From Atriophallophorus winterbourni (lineage: Eukaryota > Platyhelminthes > Trematoda > Plagiorchiida > Microphallidae): DNA of 64,000 nt. Made by a program: the position numbers and the translations under genes. The notes under the pieces are model-generated. The model worked only from the letters and a program-made list of their open reading frames with translations, had not been told where the DNA came from and searched no databases. Within the stretch, counting starts at the first letter, position 1. Each line of letters opens with the position of its first letter. The DNA lies in contig JACCGJ010001452.1 of NCBI GenBank assembly GCA_013407085.1, positions 97,050 to 161,049 on the forward strand, given 5' to 3'. Shown here piece by piece: positions 53,249 to 63,430 of this stretch.

Positions 53249-53290
53249 CACCACTACCGGTTTCTGGCTGTTTGCCGTCATCAGGTGGAG
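53249..53290 (-). ncRNA. Hammerhead ribozyme, 240-bp repeat (unit 1, second)
   Basis: As the copy 240 bp to the left, but stem III is ACC/GGT, fully paired. The predicted cleavage base is A (forward T53255). The duplication breakpoint lies 3 bp beyond its stem I strand. Confidence 0.78.
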
Positions 53291-53499
53291 ACAGGTATAC
53301 AAACTGCTCTAACCGATTGCACTCAAATTTCTTTGCAGCATGATTTCTCCATCTTCTATATTCACGTCCTTTATCTTCTGTAGAAATTTAGTTGCGGAAT
53401 TTATCGAATATTCAAGGATTCTAGCCAATCACAGTAAATGAGGTGGCAACGCAGCAGATAAATTCGAACAATGCCCATCACCCAGTTGTTTCGAAACAA

Positions 53500-53546
53500 G
53501 TTTGGCTGATGATTTCCTCTAGTTTGATGACGAAACGTCTGCAATC
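53500..53546 (+). ncRNA. Hammerhead-like motif after PLE end (unit 2)
   Basis: Duplicate of the motif at 52279-52325, with core CTGATGA at 53506-53512. Confidence 0.4.
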
Positions 53547-54229
53547 AACCGTACCAGCCCGGAGAACACATATGACCTACAATACCGTAACTGAGCTACA
53601 AGACTATTTCACAACAAGCTTTCCTCGGCATTCCACTTGACAACGTCTATATTAATTAAACGCTCAAAGAATATCCCTATAACTTGGAATTCATTAATAA
53701 TACTATATGAAATTAAAGTGACAACTCTAATACATGTGATATCGAACAAAGGTAACAGGAAAATCAGATGATTCGCATAAAAATTTATGTAGCGACTATC
53801 TTTGCATCGTTTAGCTTTTTATTCACCACTTTACCCTGCCGTCGTAATTTTTAATACTTCGGTATTGTAGATGTTCGTTGTATAATTTAACCGGGTCTTG
53901 ATACCTCTACGTTGTCCAGACCCAAACTTCGTTATATATCCAACATGTACAGTCAATGTTGAATCATTTCAATATACCTTTTGCTAATATTTTCGCATTC
54001 ATCAATCCCAGAGCGAAGTGCCCTAGAAACCTGTCCTACGCACAAACCAGCACAATCCTGATTCTATTGTTAATATTCGTGACCATCGCTAACGACTTGT
54101 GGCTTACTGCAACCGAACAGATAGTAGTCCACGTAACAAAGGTTGGCTCAAGTTTTTGTTTATGAGTTTTAATACGCATTGGCGCAAAGTATACAATGAT
54201 GTATGTTGCTCACATCCCCCGCACTTACA

Positions 54230-54271
54230 CACCACTATCGGTTTCTGGCTGTTTGCCGTCATCAGGTGGAG
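54230..54271 (-). ncRNA. Hammerhead ribozyme, 240-bp repeat (unit 2, first)
   Basis: Duplicate of 53009-53050, with the same stem III mismatch. Confidence 0.7.
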
Positions 54272-54469
54272 ACAGTAAGATTAGGTTCAGTGAGCATTGA
54301 AACAGTGGATAAATGGTAAAAAAGGTAATAATTGAATGCCACTGTTACATCGGGTTTGTACGACGAACGACGATGTTCAAACACAGAATCATAAAGTGAT
54401 TCTTGGTCAAGCACTCAAAGCGCTTATGAATAACCAAAGTGATGTGTTGCTCACATCCCCGTACTTACA

Positions 54470-54511
54470 CACCACTACCGGTTTCTGGCTGTTTGCCGTC
54501 ATCAGGTGGAG
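54470..54511 (-). ncRNA. Hammerhead ribozyme, 240-bp repeat (unit 2, second)
   Basis: Duplicate of 53249-53290, with all core positions and stem III intact. Confidence 0.78.
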
Positions 54512-54519
54512 ACAGTAAG

Positions 54520-55720
54520 ATTAGTTTCAGTGAGCATTCAAGTATAACTTTGTATACAAAGCTATGTTTTACAACTTCATCGATAGTTATTTCACTTCAA
54601 TTATTTGGCATCACAATGTTCATCGGATGAACGCGATCTTATAAGCCGTCGAGTAGCATTGATTTCGGGTAATTGGCCTGAAGCCGGTTACGGAGTGTAA
54701 TTTCAATGGGGCTGAGTTGAAAATTGATCGGTATTCAACTAATAACTAGAGTTGTTTTTGTACGATCCATTCAACCCAACGCTAACCGTTTTGGTCATGC
54801 TCATTTGCGCCACATTGCTGACTGACCTTGACCGCGTTCACTTGCCCTAAAATCATGTGAATATGCCCCGCACAAATGGGTCAAATGAGTTAATACCCGT
54901 GAGCCGTTCAGTTATGAAGTTGACTACAGGTTGTGGATGCGGTACAACTTAGCAATCGATTGGAATATGTTTGGGACCGATCGTGTATTCATAATGCAAA
55001 GGAATTTGTGTGCAATCGGTTAGAGTACAACTTAATTATGTTCCCGTTCTGGCCATTACCTCAGCTTTGACTAGGCCTCGATGCCATATGCGAAACGTTA
55101 CCACAGAACTGCTTTTACCGATTGTTTTTAATTTGAGGCCTTCGTGCCACATGATTGTATTTATTGGCTAAATCGTTCTCAGTTGAGTTAAACGATTAAT
55201 ATGCTTCTAACGATTGTGGTCACGCGAAACACACACCAGACGCATCTGCTGGTGCTAATACAGTACTGTACATTTTGTTGATCGATAAGTGCCTCTCATC
55301 TATGGACATAAATGAGTTGCCAGCATAATTGATTTTGTTATCAGATTTGTGCAAACAGAATTTGAATCAAAGTTGGAGTCCGGAATAAGGTACAAAAAGC
55401 CATTGAAAATGTCAGTGGTTGCCGAATCACGAACATTATATCGCATAATTGTTTTTTATACCTCTTATTGAACGAATATTTACTATGATATGGTAATTGT
55501 GAAGCTATGTGCTTTTTGGTGACCATAAATTATTCTTGAATCTTCTTGAATTAATCAGGAATAATAGCAAAACATACTCTGCCTGCAATCTCAGACGCAA
55601 ATGCTATCCAATCCAACAAGAAAATCTGCTTATAATTAACGGGCAACAGAATACGACAAAAATACCGTTTTGTCATGTCTAAATTTCGACATATAGTGGA
55701 TCGTGAGCAGTTACACCAGG
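54520..55720. other. No gene; PLE and dispersed-repeat scraps
   Basis: 54950-55030 resembles the PLE RT scrap at 49095-49160. 55087-55100 keeps a ribozyme-like 'gcgaaacgttacc'. 55445-55545 matches 41450-41535. Confidence 0.55.
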
Positions 55721-55724
55721 GGAA

Positions 55725-56411
55725 TCATTTAATCGACCGTGAAAACTCTTGTTCCAAGTCACGCTTACCGGCTGTTCGTAAAACCCTTAACTGCCCGACA
55801 GCAGCAATATAATTACAATATCGAATCTCGGTTGAACAAACACCATTGTGCAAGACCGAAAATACTTCCTATTGAGGATCAAGTTTATGTAGAGAATATA
55901 CGACACAATCAACAGTACTGGCTGCTAGGAGCAATATTTAAGAAAGTTGAAAATGTCATATACAAAGTACATCTCGGACAACGACATGGAAATTCACAGA
56001 ACTATCATCAGTTGCAAGTCCATTGGTAGTCATCACGAAAACAGTGACTCGACACAAAATATTCAAGAACCACCCATCAGCGAGCCACCTGAAACCAACT
56101 GTTTAAAAAACCAGAATCACGCAACTGATCAGCGGGTTTTCTGTGAACCTACGATACACTAGGTATCATTCAATCGTATCATGATAAGTTATTTAAAGAG
56201 GGGGGATGTAGTGTAGATCAATATCTATCCAATCAATATCTATCGCAAGTGCATAATGTGATTATCATTCACTGTTCAGAATTCATTCAGTCAATACACC
56301 AGTTCTCTCTAGCCCGCGGCTGTGCCAGGAGTAGTGCAGCACAGTTACAACAGACTTAACATGAGATCTAAACTTTAGCTATAATCAATAAGTACTGAGA
56401 ATAACTTTACA
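55725..56411 (+). mobile_element. Gypsy element 3' end: pol tail, polypurine tract, LTR
   Basis: The frame 55739-56029 is the C-terminal tail of an integrase region (ILPIEDQVYVENIRHNQQYWLLGAIFKKVENVIYKV). A polypurine run AAAGAGGGGGGA (about 56195-56206) precedes an LTR that starts TGTAGTG (56207) and ends TTACA (56411). The LTR's 3' half recurs at 39108-39207. The rest of the element is missing. Confidence 0.78.
56207..56411 (+). repeat. Gypsy LTR, 205 bp
   Basis: It is flanked by the polypurine tract on the left and ends 7 bp before the stop codon of the minus-strand ORF at 56419. It carries 'gcagcacagttacaacagac', near-identical to the piece in the 38.7-39.6-kb duplication. Confidence 0.75.
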
Positions 56412-56418
56412 CTCAAAC

Positions 56419-57927
56419 TCACTGGGGCAGATATTCATCCTCGCTCAGAGTATCACTTATCTCACTGTCCCTGCGCATTTCGAATAAAGTGGAAGCTGTG
56501 GGCAATGGTGCCACGCTGGAATCTTCATCCAATGCTGACTCACGTATACGCATCATTGATTTCTTGTGCAGCATTAAACTCTCCCTTTTATTTTTCAAAT
56601 CCTTCGTTTTCACTTTTCTTTCGATTCTGCTCATTTGATTGAAAGCTGCCATTATTTGAAGCGAAGTCAGTTTATTCCAAAAGCTTGAATCACACACTTC
56701 TAGCAAAACTTCAATTATTGATGCTTCCACAATCCGTCCTTCGATTTCATCCGAACCGAGAAGTTCAGGTTTTTCAGTGAAAGAAATCAATAATTTCCCA
56801 TAGATCAATCCGATTTTGTAGCGCAAATGCGGCTGAGGAATGAGGTATTCTTGTGCATGTAGCAAATGGATCATCAAAAATGCCAGAGTATCCACGTAGA
56901 CACTGGAGGATTGAAGTATAATGTGATGAATGATGTGTCTGAATTCAACATTTGGTCGAAAAAACGAGTCCAGAAGCGGTACCTGCTTCATTTGCTTCAT
57001 TTGCTTTCGTGTAATATGTAAAGGTTTTCGAGCTAGTTTGTCCAGGAACATACGAACTAGGACAACTTTAATCGGGTTCGACAGCCGTTTGATTATCGAG
57101 CGCAGGCTTTTCGAGTTGGCGGAGTAATTTAATAGCTCGGGGAACACCTTTTCGGCCTGGGAATAATATTCCAGGTATGGCTCAAGTATGCAATTCCAAT
57201 CATGTTTGTAGCAATAAGTTTCGATCATGTTTATCAATATTCTGAGTACGTCTGGTACAAATGGCGAGCCAAACGGCCTACATGAGCTCAGATTGATCTG
57301 TTGCTTTCGAAGCCGCTCTCCGCGCTTTGTATTACCACAACAATCGGAGAGTTGACAATACAGCGAATTCATGTTTTGCAGCATTGGACGCCCACGAACA
57401 CCTTGCTCTGTGATGTGGTGATTCGCGTAACTAGACGTTGTTAGATGTAAAACATACGTCTTGCTCCTGTATATGGGACCATGTGGCCGGATTACTCGTT
57501 GATCAGCATTATATATATTCAGTTTCTCAGGTTCGGCGTCAATCAATTTGTCCGTAAACGCCCCGTTATACTTCCTGTTCTCCTTGCTTTGTGGTTTTTC
57601 ATTTAGCGGTTTAGCTTCCAGGTAAGTTGGATACGAATGTAAAGCAGATTCATTGTGGAAAAGATTTTCTATACGTTTTTCGACCTCATGTTCAAGCGAG
57701 CGCAACATCAGCTTATCGGTTGACATCATACGCAATAATGAACGAGGTCTTACAGAGCGAATTTTAAAAGTCGAGCTAGTCACGTGTTTGCGATCGCACG
57801 GCCATCTGTCTTGCCGAGGATTTCTGATCTTTAAATGAACTTTGAACGTTTCATACGTTCTTGAGATTACCCAAAATATGTTCAGGCAAAGGATTCTAGT
57901 TTTGAGATGCATCAGCATTGAATCCAT
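56419..57927 (-). CDS. Unidentified 502-aa protein, possible degenerate RhoGAP-like fold
   Basis: This long open frame matches no transposon protein and is the second candidate host gene. The N-terminal ~180 residues are basic and of low conservation character. From about residue 225 a helical region begins with RPFGSPFVPDVLRILINMIETYCYKHDW. It is followed by LVRMFLDKLARKPL and, about 50 residues on, VDTLAFLMIHLLHAQEY...LRYKIGLIYGKLLISF. This order loosely recalls a RhoGAP domain, as in DEPDC1-type proteins, but the arginine-finger GxFR motif is absent. The C-terminus is acidic and Ser-rich (DTLSEDEYLPQ). The true start and any upstream exons (above 57927) are unknown; the first ~30 codons may be intron. 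Confidence 0.5.
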   Translation of the reverse strand: MDSMLMHLKTRILCLNIFWVISRTYETFKVHLKIRNPRQDRWPCDRKHVTSSTFKIRSVRPRSLLRMMSTDKLMLRSLEHEVEKRIENLFHNESALHSYPTYLEAKPLNEKPQSKENRKYNGAFTDKLIDAEPEKLNIYNADQRVIRPHGPIYRSKTYVLHLTTSSYANHHITEQGVRGRPMLQNMNSLYCQLSDCCGNTKRGERLRKQQINLSSCRPFGSPFVPDVLRILINMIETYCYKHDWNCILEPYLEYYSQAEKVFPELLNYSANSKSLRSIIKRLSNPIKVVLVRMFLDKLARKPLHITRKQMKQMKQVPLLDSFFRPNVEFRHIIHHIILQSSSVYVDTLAFLMIHLLHAQEYLIPQPHLRYKIGLIYGKLLISFTEKPELLGSDEIEGRIVEASIIEVLLEVCDSSFWNKLTSLQIMAAFNQMSRIERKVKTKDLKNKRESLMLHKKSMMRIRESALDEDSSVAPLPTASTLFEMRRDSEISDTLSEDEYLPQ

Positions 57928-57929
57928 GG

Positions 57930-58430
57930 GACAAATTATACAGCATTAAAATACAAATCTTAGTGTAATTGTCAGAATCCATCATTGTCCGAATGAAAAC
58001 TAAATTTCAATTAAATATTCCAACACTCAGAATGTAGTTCTTTAGATCTCGCCAAGCTTGCATATCAGGGTTTCGGATGAAAGCATGCATTAGATGAAAT
58101 TACCATCTAGTCAGAAGATATACACTTGCATTTGAATCCGGACAATTTTGTAAAACTTGTTTACTAATCTGCGTAGCGACTGGGGTGCCGCCTTGTGTCG
58201 CAATCTAGAGGGACCTAGAATTAAATCCGCATATCATAGAAGAGATTCACTTGTCAGGTATTTGGAACTCGTCAATTCCGGTAAATTAACTTTGTCCCAT
58301 CGTCTCCGCTCTTGGCGTTAGGTCTGAACTGGTTTCTCACCTTACTTTCTTTCGTAGTGCTCTCATTAAATTTCTCCTAAGTCATTTTACAAGACTTTAT
58401 GATAGTAATGCGCTGCATCTAAAATGTTTC
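57930..58430. other. No gene recognised
   Basis: This could hold upstream exons or the promoter of the minus-strand ORF, but no splice-consistent exon was identified. Confidence 0.4.
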
Positions 58431-59000
58431 TCGCACAAGTTATATCTGCTATATCTGTATATACGTCCTGTTATGGAATATTCCATCCAAGCCTGGGCAC
58501 CATGGCTGAGGAAGGATATCGAACTACTCGACAGGATTTATCATCGTGCTACAAAGTTGGTTTCCCGGTACAGAAATTTGCCTTTCACAGAGCGAATGTT
58601 AAAACTGAACCTACACGATTTTACCCAACGGCGGATACGTAGTGACTTATGTTGACCTTCAAAATCCTGCATTCTGTAAACCATCCCCTTAAACACTTGC
58701 TAAAGCCCAATGACCTTACTAGAACACGAACACATTCAAAGGCTTTAAGCATTCCGCATTCTCGATTGGATATACGTCGTAATTTCTTCTCCGTAAGAAT
58801 TTGTTTCACTTGGAACTATTTGCCTGAAGAAATCACACGATCAGAATCTGTTGAGGTTTTCGCTTCCAAACTCGATGAGTTTATGACGAACCATGCGGTA
58901 TGTGATTGTCCCTATTGATTTTGAGATATTTTATATTTTTTTATATGTTCCACATACCTTGTCATCCTATGGTTATTGTTAAGCTTCAATGCTTTTAACC
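58430..59000 (+). pseudogene. 5'-truncated LINE C-terminal end (family D)
   Basis: MEYSIQAWAPWLRKDIELLDRIYHRATKLVS (58473-58655) then, in another frame, FKILHSVNHPLKHLLKPND and VRICFTWNYLPEEITRSESVEVFASKLDEF (58649-58918). The UTR ends 'catcctatggttattgttaagctt', like the tail at 51500-51535. Confidence 0.82.
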
Positions 59001-59189
59001 ATACAATTTTCTGAGTTCTGATATTTTCTGGGTCTCGCTTTTTCGTGATAAATCTTGAACCCTTCTTTAAAAAATACGTTTTATCTTCCTTTGGGACAAC
59101 TCAATGCTCTTGCATATTAGGGATATTTTAGATCCAGTACAAATATAAACTCCGCCAAAGGTACGGTCCCAAGCCCGTCTGAGAAAGGA

Positions 59190-59520
59190 GGAGGGTTGGG
59201 CTTAGGGCTAGCAACCCTATCCCGTAAAACCTACATTGCTACGGAAACGATGACAACCGATCCGTGGTTCGGTCATGTCTGCAGGATGGATCCCAGTTCG
59301 CATACGAAGGTAGCCATGCACTGGCATCCGCAAGGTAAACGAAAAAGGGGACGGCCCAAGGAAACTTGGCGCAGAACTTTGGAACGCGAACTACATGCAC
59401 AAGGATTCACGGTGCAGACGGCAACGGAAGCAGCGACAGACCGGAACCACTGGCGTGAAGTTGTCTTCGCCTCATGTGCCACCCGGCACGGAGAGGACTG
59501 AATGAATGAATGAATGAATG
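59190..59520 (+). pseudogene. RTE LINE 3' end with (TGAA)n tail
   Basis: The frame has FGHVCRMDPSSHTKVAMHW, KRKRGRPKETWRRTLERELHA and DRNHWREVVFASCATRHGED-stop. It is directly followed by TGAATGAATGAATGAATG (59501-59520), the simple-repeat tail typical of RTE elements. Confidence 0.88.
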
Positions 59521-59527
59521 TGCAAAG

Positions 59528-60135
59528 GCGTTCCGCATAAGTATGTCAACATACTACGCGCACTTTATGTTCATACATCCGGATGCGTTAGGGTTTACAA
59601 TGAACTCTCACCCAAATTCCACCACAAGTGGCGTCCGACAAGGATGCCCGATTTCTCCGTTTTGTTCCATTTTGCTTAATTGATGCAATTATGGAATTAT
59701 GCAACGAAGGTGCCCCAGCTTTCGGAATTCACATAATGCCAGGCGTCAAGCTTTTCGACTTGGACTATGCTGATGATATAGTTCTGCTCTTCGACTCGTA
59801 CACAGATGCACAGGCGATACTGAACAAGGTATCTAGTATTGTGCCCGCATTTGGAATGCGTTTTGCACCCTCTAAGTGCAGCGTTCTACTGCTGGACATC
59901 GACTTATCGAACAACATTTTATTACTTGACAATCAGGCACTTGAAATCGGAGATCGTTTTACGTATCTCGGTAGTTGTATCAATAATTCTGCATCGTTAG
60001 ATGACGAGGTCTCGGCACGCATTTCGAAAGCGACCAGAGCATTCCGCAACCTAGGTCACCTCTGGCGTCAGAAAGGACTGTCTCTGTTACTCAAGAGTAG
60101 AGTCTATAAAGCGACAGTTCGGGCTGTTACCAGCA
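59528..60135 (+). pseudogene. RTE-like LINE RT, left part split by Gypsy
   Basis: It starts KGVPHKYVNILRALY, has GVRQGCPISPF in one frame, shifts near 59683, then LDYADDIVLLFDSY (catalytic), FAPSKCSVLL, FTYLGSCINN and LKSRVYKATVRAV up to about 60132. It resumes after the Gypsy LTR at 62892 with the CETWTLR...VFDNRCLRNI block. Confidence 0.85.
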
Positions 60136-62666
60136 CTACCGATGGGCACTGCTTTGTTTCGATAATTCATAAAGGTAATCGCTACCCTAACGTCAAGCTT
60201 TCGATATTACCCGATCTATGTTCAGACGTGCTACTTGGACACGACTTTCTATCTCTCCATGAAGGAGTTGTGATCCCATTCTCAGGACAAAAGTCGACCT
60301 TTTCGCTATGCTCTCTCAGTGCTGCAAATGTAGACCCACCTGCTTTGTTCGAAAATCTGTCTCCCGGCTGCCATCCAATTGCAACCAAATCCAGACGATA
60401 TTCCGAACGGGATGAACATTTTATCCGTTCAGAAGTCCAGCGACTGTTAAATGAAGAAATCATTGAGCCATCGCGTTCTCCATGGCGGTCACAAGTCGTG
60501 ATTACAACTAACGAGCGTCAGAAAAAGCGGATGGTTATTGATTATAGTCGTACAATTAATCGATTTACCTACCTTGATGCTTATCCCCTGCCAAGAATCG
60601 ATAAAATGATTGAGAATATATCACGGTACGAGTATTTCAGTACACTGGATCTCAAGAGTGCTTATCATCAAGTGCCAATAAAAGAAGCGGAAAAAGTTTA
60701 TACCGCTTTCGAAGCATGCGGAAATCTATACCAATTCAAACGTATTCCGTTCGGGGTAACAAATGGTGTAGCCTGTTTCCAGAGAGTGATCGATACGCTC
60801 ATCCAAAAGGAGCATTTGTCGGCGACTTATGCCTATATTGATAACGTTAACGTTTGTGGTAAGAATCTATCAGAGCATGATGAAAACCTGTCGAGGTTTC
60901 TTGAAATGGCTAAAAAGTACGATATTACCTTCAATGATACGAAGAACACTATTCGAGCTACAAAGGTTAAACTTTTGGGTTACGAAGTATCAAAAGGAAC
61001 CATAAAACCTGATCCCGAGCGCCTCCGACCCCTTCGTGAAATACCCGCACCCCATAATTTAAAAACACAAGAACGCATCGTTGGTATGTTTGCTTACTAT
61101 TCTCAGTGGATCAATCACTTTTCTGATAAAATTTCTATACTGAATCGAAATCGTATTTTCCCAATTCCCGATGATGTTCAACAGACGTTCTTAAATTTAA
61201 AGTCAGAGCTGGAGAAAGCAGTTATAGTTACACCCGAAGTTGACGAAACACTTGTAGTTGAAACTGATGCTTCTGATATAGCCATAGCCGCCATTCTCAA
61301 TCAGAGAGGAAGGCCAGTTGCTTTCTATTCACGAACACTAACCACATCAGAACGTCACCATTCCTCTGTTGAAAAAGAAGCGTACGCAATCGTAGAAGCA
61401 CTGAGAAAATGGAGACACTATCTTATTGGGAAGCATTTTAAACTCGTAACTGATCAGAGGTCTGTCGCTTTTATGTTCGGAAATACGAACAAAGGCAAAA
61501 TAAAGAATGAGAAAATCGAACGCTGGCGAGTTGAACTTGCCTCTTTCAGCTACGACGTTGTCTACAGACCGGGAAAACAGAACCATGTTGCAGATGCGCT
61601 TTCCCGCGGATTTTGCGCATCAGTCAATAACGTCTCGAATCTGAAGAAACTTCATGACTCCCTCTGCCATCCCGGTGTCACACGTATGATTCACTTCGCC
61701 CGTTCACGGAATTTACCTTATTCCGTTGACGATATAAAACGAATGACCAGCTCATGTCGTGTTTGTGCTGAAGTCAAAGTTAAATTTTTCAAGCCTTCAC
61801 ACGTTCCCCTGATAAAAGCTACACAACCGTTCGAGCGCCTGAGTATCGATTTCAAGGGACCTCTGCCGTCTGCTAATCGTAATCGGTTTTTACTTACGAT
61901 CGTCGATGAATTTTCACGGTTTCCCTTTGCATACGCGTGCTCGGATACAACATCAACAACCGTTATTCGATGTCTCACTGATTTGTTCTCCGTGTTCGGG
62001 ACGCCATGCTATGTTCATTCTGACCGAGGATCTTCATTCATGTCGAACGAACTTTGTGATTTTCTTCACTCTAAAGGTGTAGCGACCAGCCATTCTACCT
62101 CGTACAATCCACAGTCGAATGGCCAAGTTGAACGCTTAAATGCTACTTTGTGGAAAAGTATACTTTTATCACTTAAGTCCAACGATCTTGAAGTGAAACA
62201 TTGGGAAGCCGTACTGCCAAACGCCCTTCATTCAATCAGATCTTTGTTATGTACCAGTACGAATGTTACGCCACATGAAAGGATGTTTCAACACAACCGA
62301 AGAGCGGCAACTGGCACATCCCTTCCCAGCTGGCTATTACAAACAAACCGAGTGCTGATGCGCAATAATCTACGACGTAATAAATACGAGCCATTAGCAG
62401 AAGAGGTGGAACTGATTGAATGCAATCCAACTTACGCCAGGGTACGACTACTTAATGGTCAAGAACAGTCGGTGTCGCTGCGTCAACTCGCGCCCATTGG
62501 AGAGCAACATAATGCAATTGTTCCCGATGTCGATATTCTGTTAGAACCGCCAAACGACGAGCCTTCTGAAACTCCTTGCAATCAAGAACCTAACGAGAGT
62601 CTCACTGAACTTATTCGTCAACAACAACGCGTCCGACCGTATGAGCTGAGGAGCGGTGCAATTTAA
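59628..62666 (+). CDS. Chimeric 1,012-codon frame: RTE RT piece fused to Gypsy pol
   Basis: Residues 1 to about 20 are an out-of-frame reading of RTE sequence. About 21-168 are RTE RT (DYADD) through VYKATVRAV. From about 169 it is Gypsy pol: a protease tail (LPDLCSDVLLGHDFL), RT with ERQKKRMVIDYSRTINRFTYL and YIDN at 403-406, RNase H (VETDASDIAIAAIL, VTDQRSVAFMF) and integrase. The integrase has a CRVCAEVK zinc part, a DFKGPLP Asp, an HSDRGSSF Asp and a GQVERLNATL Glu. There is no stop across the junction near 60133. The fusion comes from insertion plus loss of the Gypsy 5' part; translation from this start is unproven, and it is best seen as a relic. Confidence 0.85.
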   Translation: MASDKDARFLRFVPFCLIDAIMELCNEGAPAFGIHIMPGVKLFDLDYADDIVLLFDSYTDAQAILNKVSSIVPAFGMRFAPSKCSVLLLDIDLSNNILLLDNQALEIGDRFTYLGSCINNSASLDDEVSARISKATRAFRNLGHLWRQKGLSLLLKSRVYKATVRAVTSTTDGHCFVSIIHKGNRYPNVKLSILPDLCSDVLLGHDFLSLHEGVVIPFSGQKSTFSLCSLSAANVDPPALFENLSPGCHPIATKSRRYSERDEHFIRSEVQRLLNEEIIEPSRSPWRSQVVITTNERQKKRMVIDYSRTINRFTYLDAYPLPRIDKMIENISRYEYFSTLDLKSAYHQVPIKEAEKVYTAFEACGNLYQFKRIPFGVTNGVACFQRVIDTLIQKEHLSATYAYIDNVNVCGKNLSEHDENLSRFLEMAKKYDITFNDTKNTIRATKVKLLGYEVSKGTIKPDPERLRPLREIPAPHNLKTQERIVGMFAYYSQWINHFSDKISILNRNRIFPIPDDVQQTFLNLKSELEKAVIVTPEVDETLVVETDASDIAIAAILNQRGRPVAFYSRTLTTSERHHSSVEKEAYAIVEALRKWRHYLIGKHFKLVTDQRSVAFMFGNTNKGKIKNEKIERWRVELASFSYDVVYRPGKQNHVADALSRGFCASVNNVSNLKKLHDSLCHPGVTRMIHFARSRNLPYSVDDIKRMTSSCRVCAEVKVKFFKPSHVPLIKATQPFERLSIDFKGPLPSANRNRFLLTIVDEFSRFPFAYACSDTTSTTVIRCLTDLFSVFGTPCYVHSDRGSSFMSNELCDFLHSKGVATSHSTSYNPQSNGQVERLNATLWKSILLSLKSNDLEVKHWEAVLPNALHSIRSLLCTSTNVTPHERMFQHNRRAATGTSLPSWLLQTNRVLMRNNLRRNKYEPLAEEVELIECNPTYARVRLLNGQEQSVSLRQLAPIGEQHNAIVPDVDILLEPPNDEPSETPCNQEPNESLTELIRQQQRVRPYELRSGAI

Positions 62667-62891
62667 CAAGTCAAAACTACTGGCAGTTATCATTTTTTTC
62701 GAGGCGGGGAGAATGTCGTATATCGCTGTCTGTTTGTCTTGTACTGTCTTTTATATTATAAACTCGTGACCATATATAAACGCATCCCTCTCCCTTGTCA
62801 GCCGTATATTGTATCAACAGGTTGTTTAAAGCCCAAATCTCGGATCTTCTTACTCTCTACTTGTTGAGTTCTCTATAATCAATTCACCACA
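60136..62891 (+). mobile_element. 5'-truncated Gypsy element nested in an RTE LINE
   Basis: Pol from the end of the protease onward is open to 62666. A GAGGCGGGGAGAA polypurine tract (62701-62713) and the 3' LTR 62714-62891 (TGTCGTA ... CCACA) follow. The 5' LTR, gag and protease active site are missing. It differs from the CsRn1 type in its YIDN RT motif and belongs with the lineage of the gag at 36700-37185. Confidence 0.85.
62714..62891 (+). repeat. Gypsy 3' LTR, 178 bp
   Basis: It runs from TGTCG to CCACA, directly after the polypurine tract. A TATATAAACG (62773-62782) inside could be its TATA box. RTE sequence resumes at 62892. Confidence 0.75.
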
Positions 62892-63430
62892 GGTGCGAAA
62901 CCTGGACCTTACGTTCACCGTCTCCAAGTATTTGACAACCGATGTCTCCGCAACATTCTAGGAAATAGCTGTTACAATCGCATACGCACCGATACTCTCC
63001 GAAATAAATTGTTTGGTAGTAATGTTTATATAGAGAAGCAGATCAACCTACATAGGTGTTGTGTATTTTTATATGCTTGCATTATTGTAATTCGCATTCT
63101 ATTCCATCTATAATAACTATTCTATTGTTCGTTGTTTTAGCTCTTCTGATGAATAAAGCCTAAATCAAGGCAACTCTCCTCTTCTCAATCATTCTGAAAC
63201 TCGCATGTTTGTTTGGAATATTACAATAGGTTACGCTGGTTGGGTCACGTTTTACGGATGCCGGACCACCGACTTCCGAAACGGATTTTTTTGCGACGCC
63301 ACATCCTGATTGGCGTAAATCTCGGGGTGGCCAAACCGTCACATGGCATAGGCAGTTAAAAACCCTTACTAGTAACCTTTCCGAAGTCGTCGCAGCGCGT
63401 CTTCTAGGCTGGTGTCCCCGCGATCGCTGA
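62892..63430 (+). pseudogene. RTE-like LINE, right part
   Basis: CETWTL, then HRLQVFDNRCLRNILGNSCYNRIRTDTLRNKLFG, a decayed middle, then RLRWLGHVLRMPDHRLPKR (about 63231-63290) and WRKSRGGQTVTWHRQLKTL with DRY. Frames shift several times. Confidence 0.8.

Larger units (their letters stand above)
52073..53293. repeat. 1,221-bp tandem duplication, unit 1
   Basis: The unit holds a PLE C-terminal scrap with stop (ILANHSK, stop 52218-52220), a PLE-type hammerhead motif, about 500 bp of unknown sequence and two ~240-bp hammerhead monomers on the minus strand. Unit 2 follows directly. A few substitutions near the left end distinguish the units; most of the length appears identical. Confidence 0.93.
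53294..54514. repeat. 1,221-bp tandem duplication, unit 2
   Basis: The copy of 52073-53293 starts at GGTATAC and ends at GAGACAG. After 54514 the sequence continues into the next hammerhead-repeat bases (taagattag), which unit 1 lacks. Confidence 0.93.

Noticed and set aside
52222..53640. Duplicated 65-69-codon frames in the 1,221-bp units
   Set aside because: They are identical because the DNA is duplicated. One overlaps the PLE 3' end and ribozyme motif; there is no independent coding evidence.
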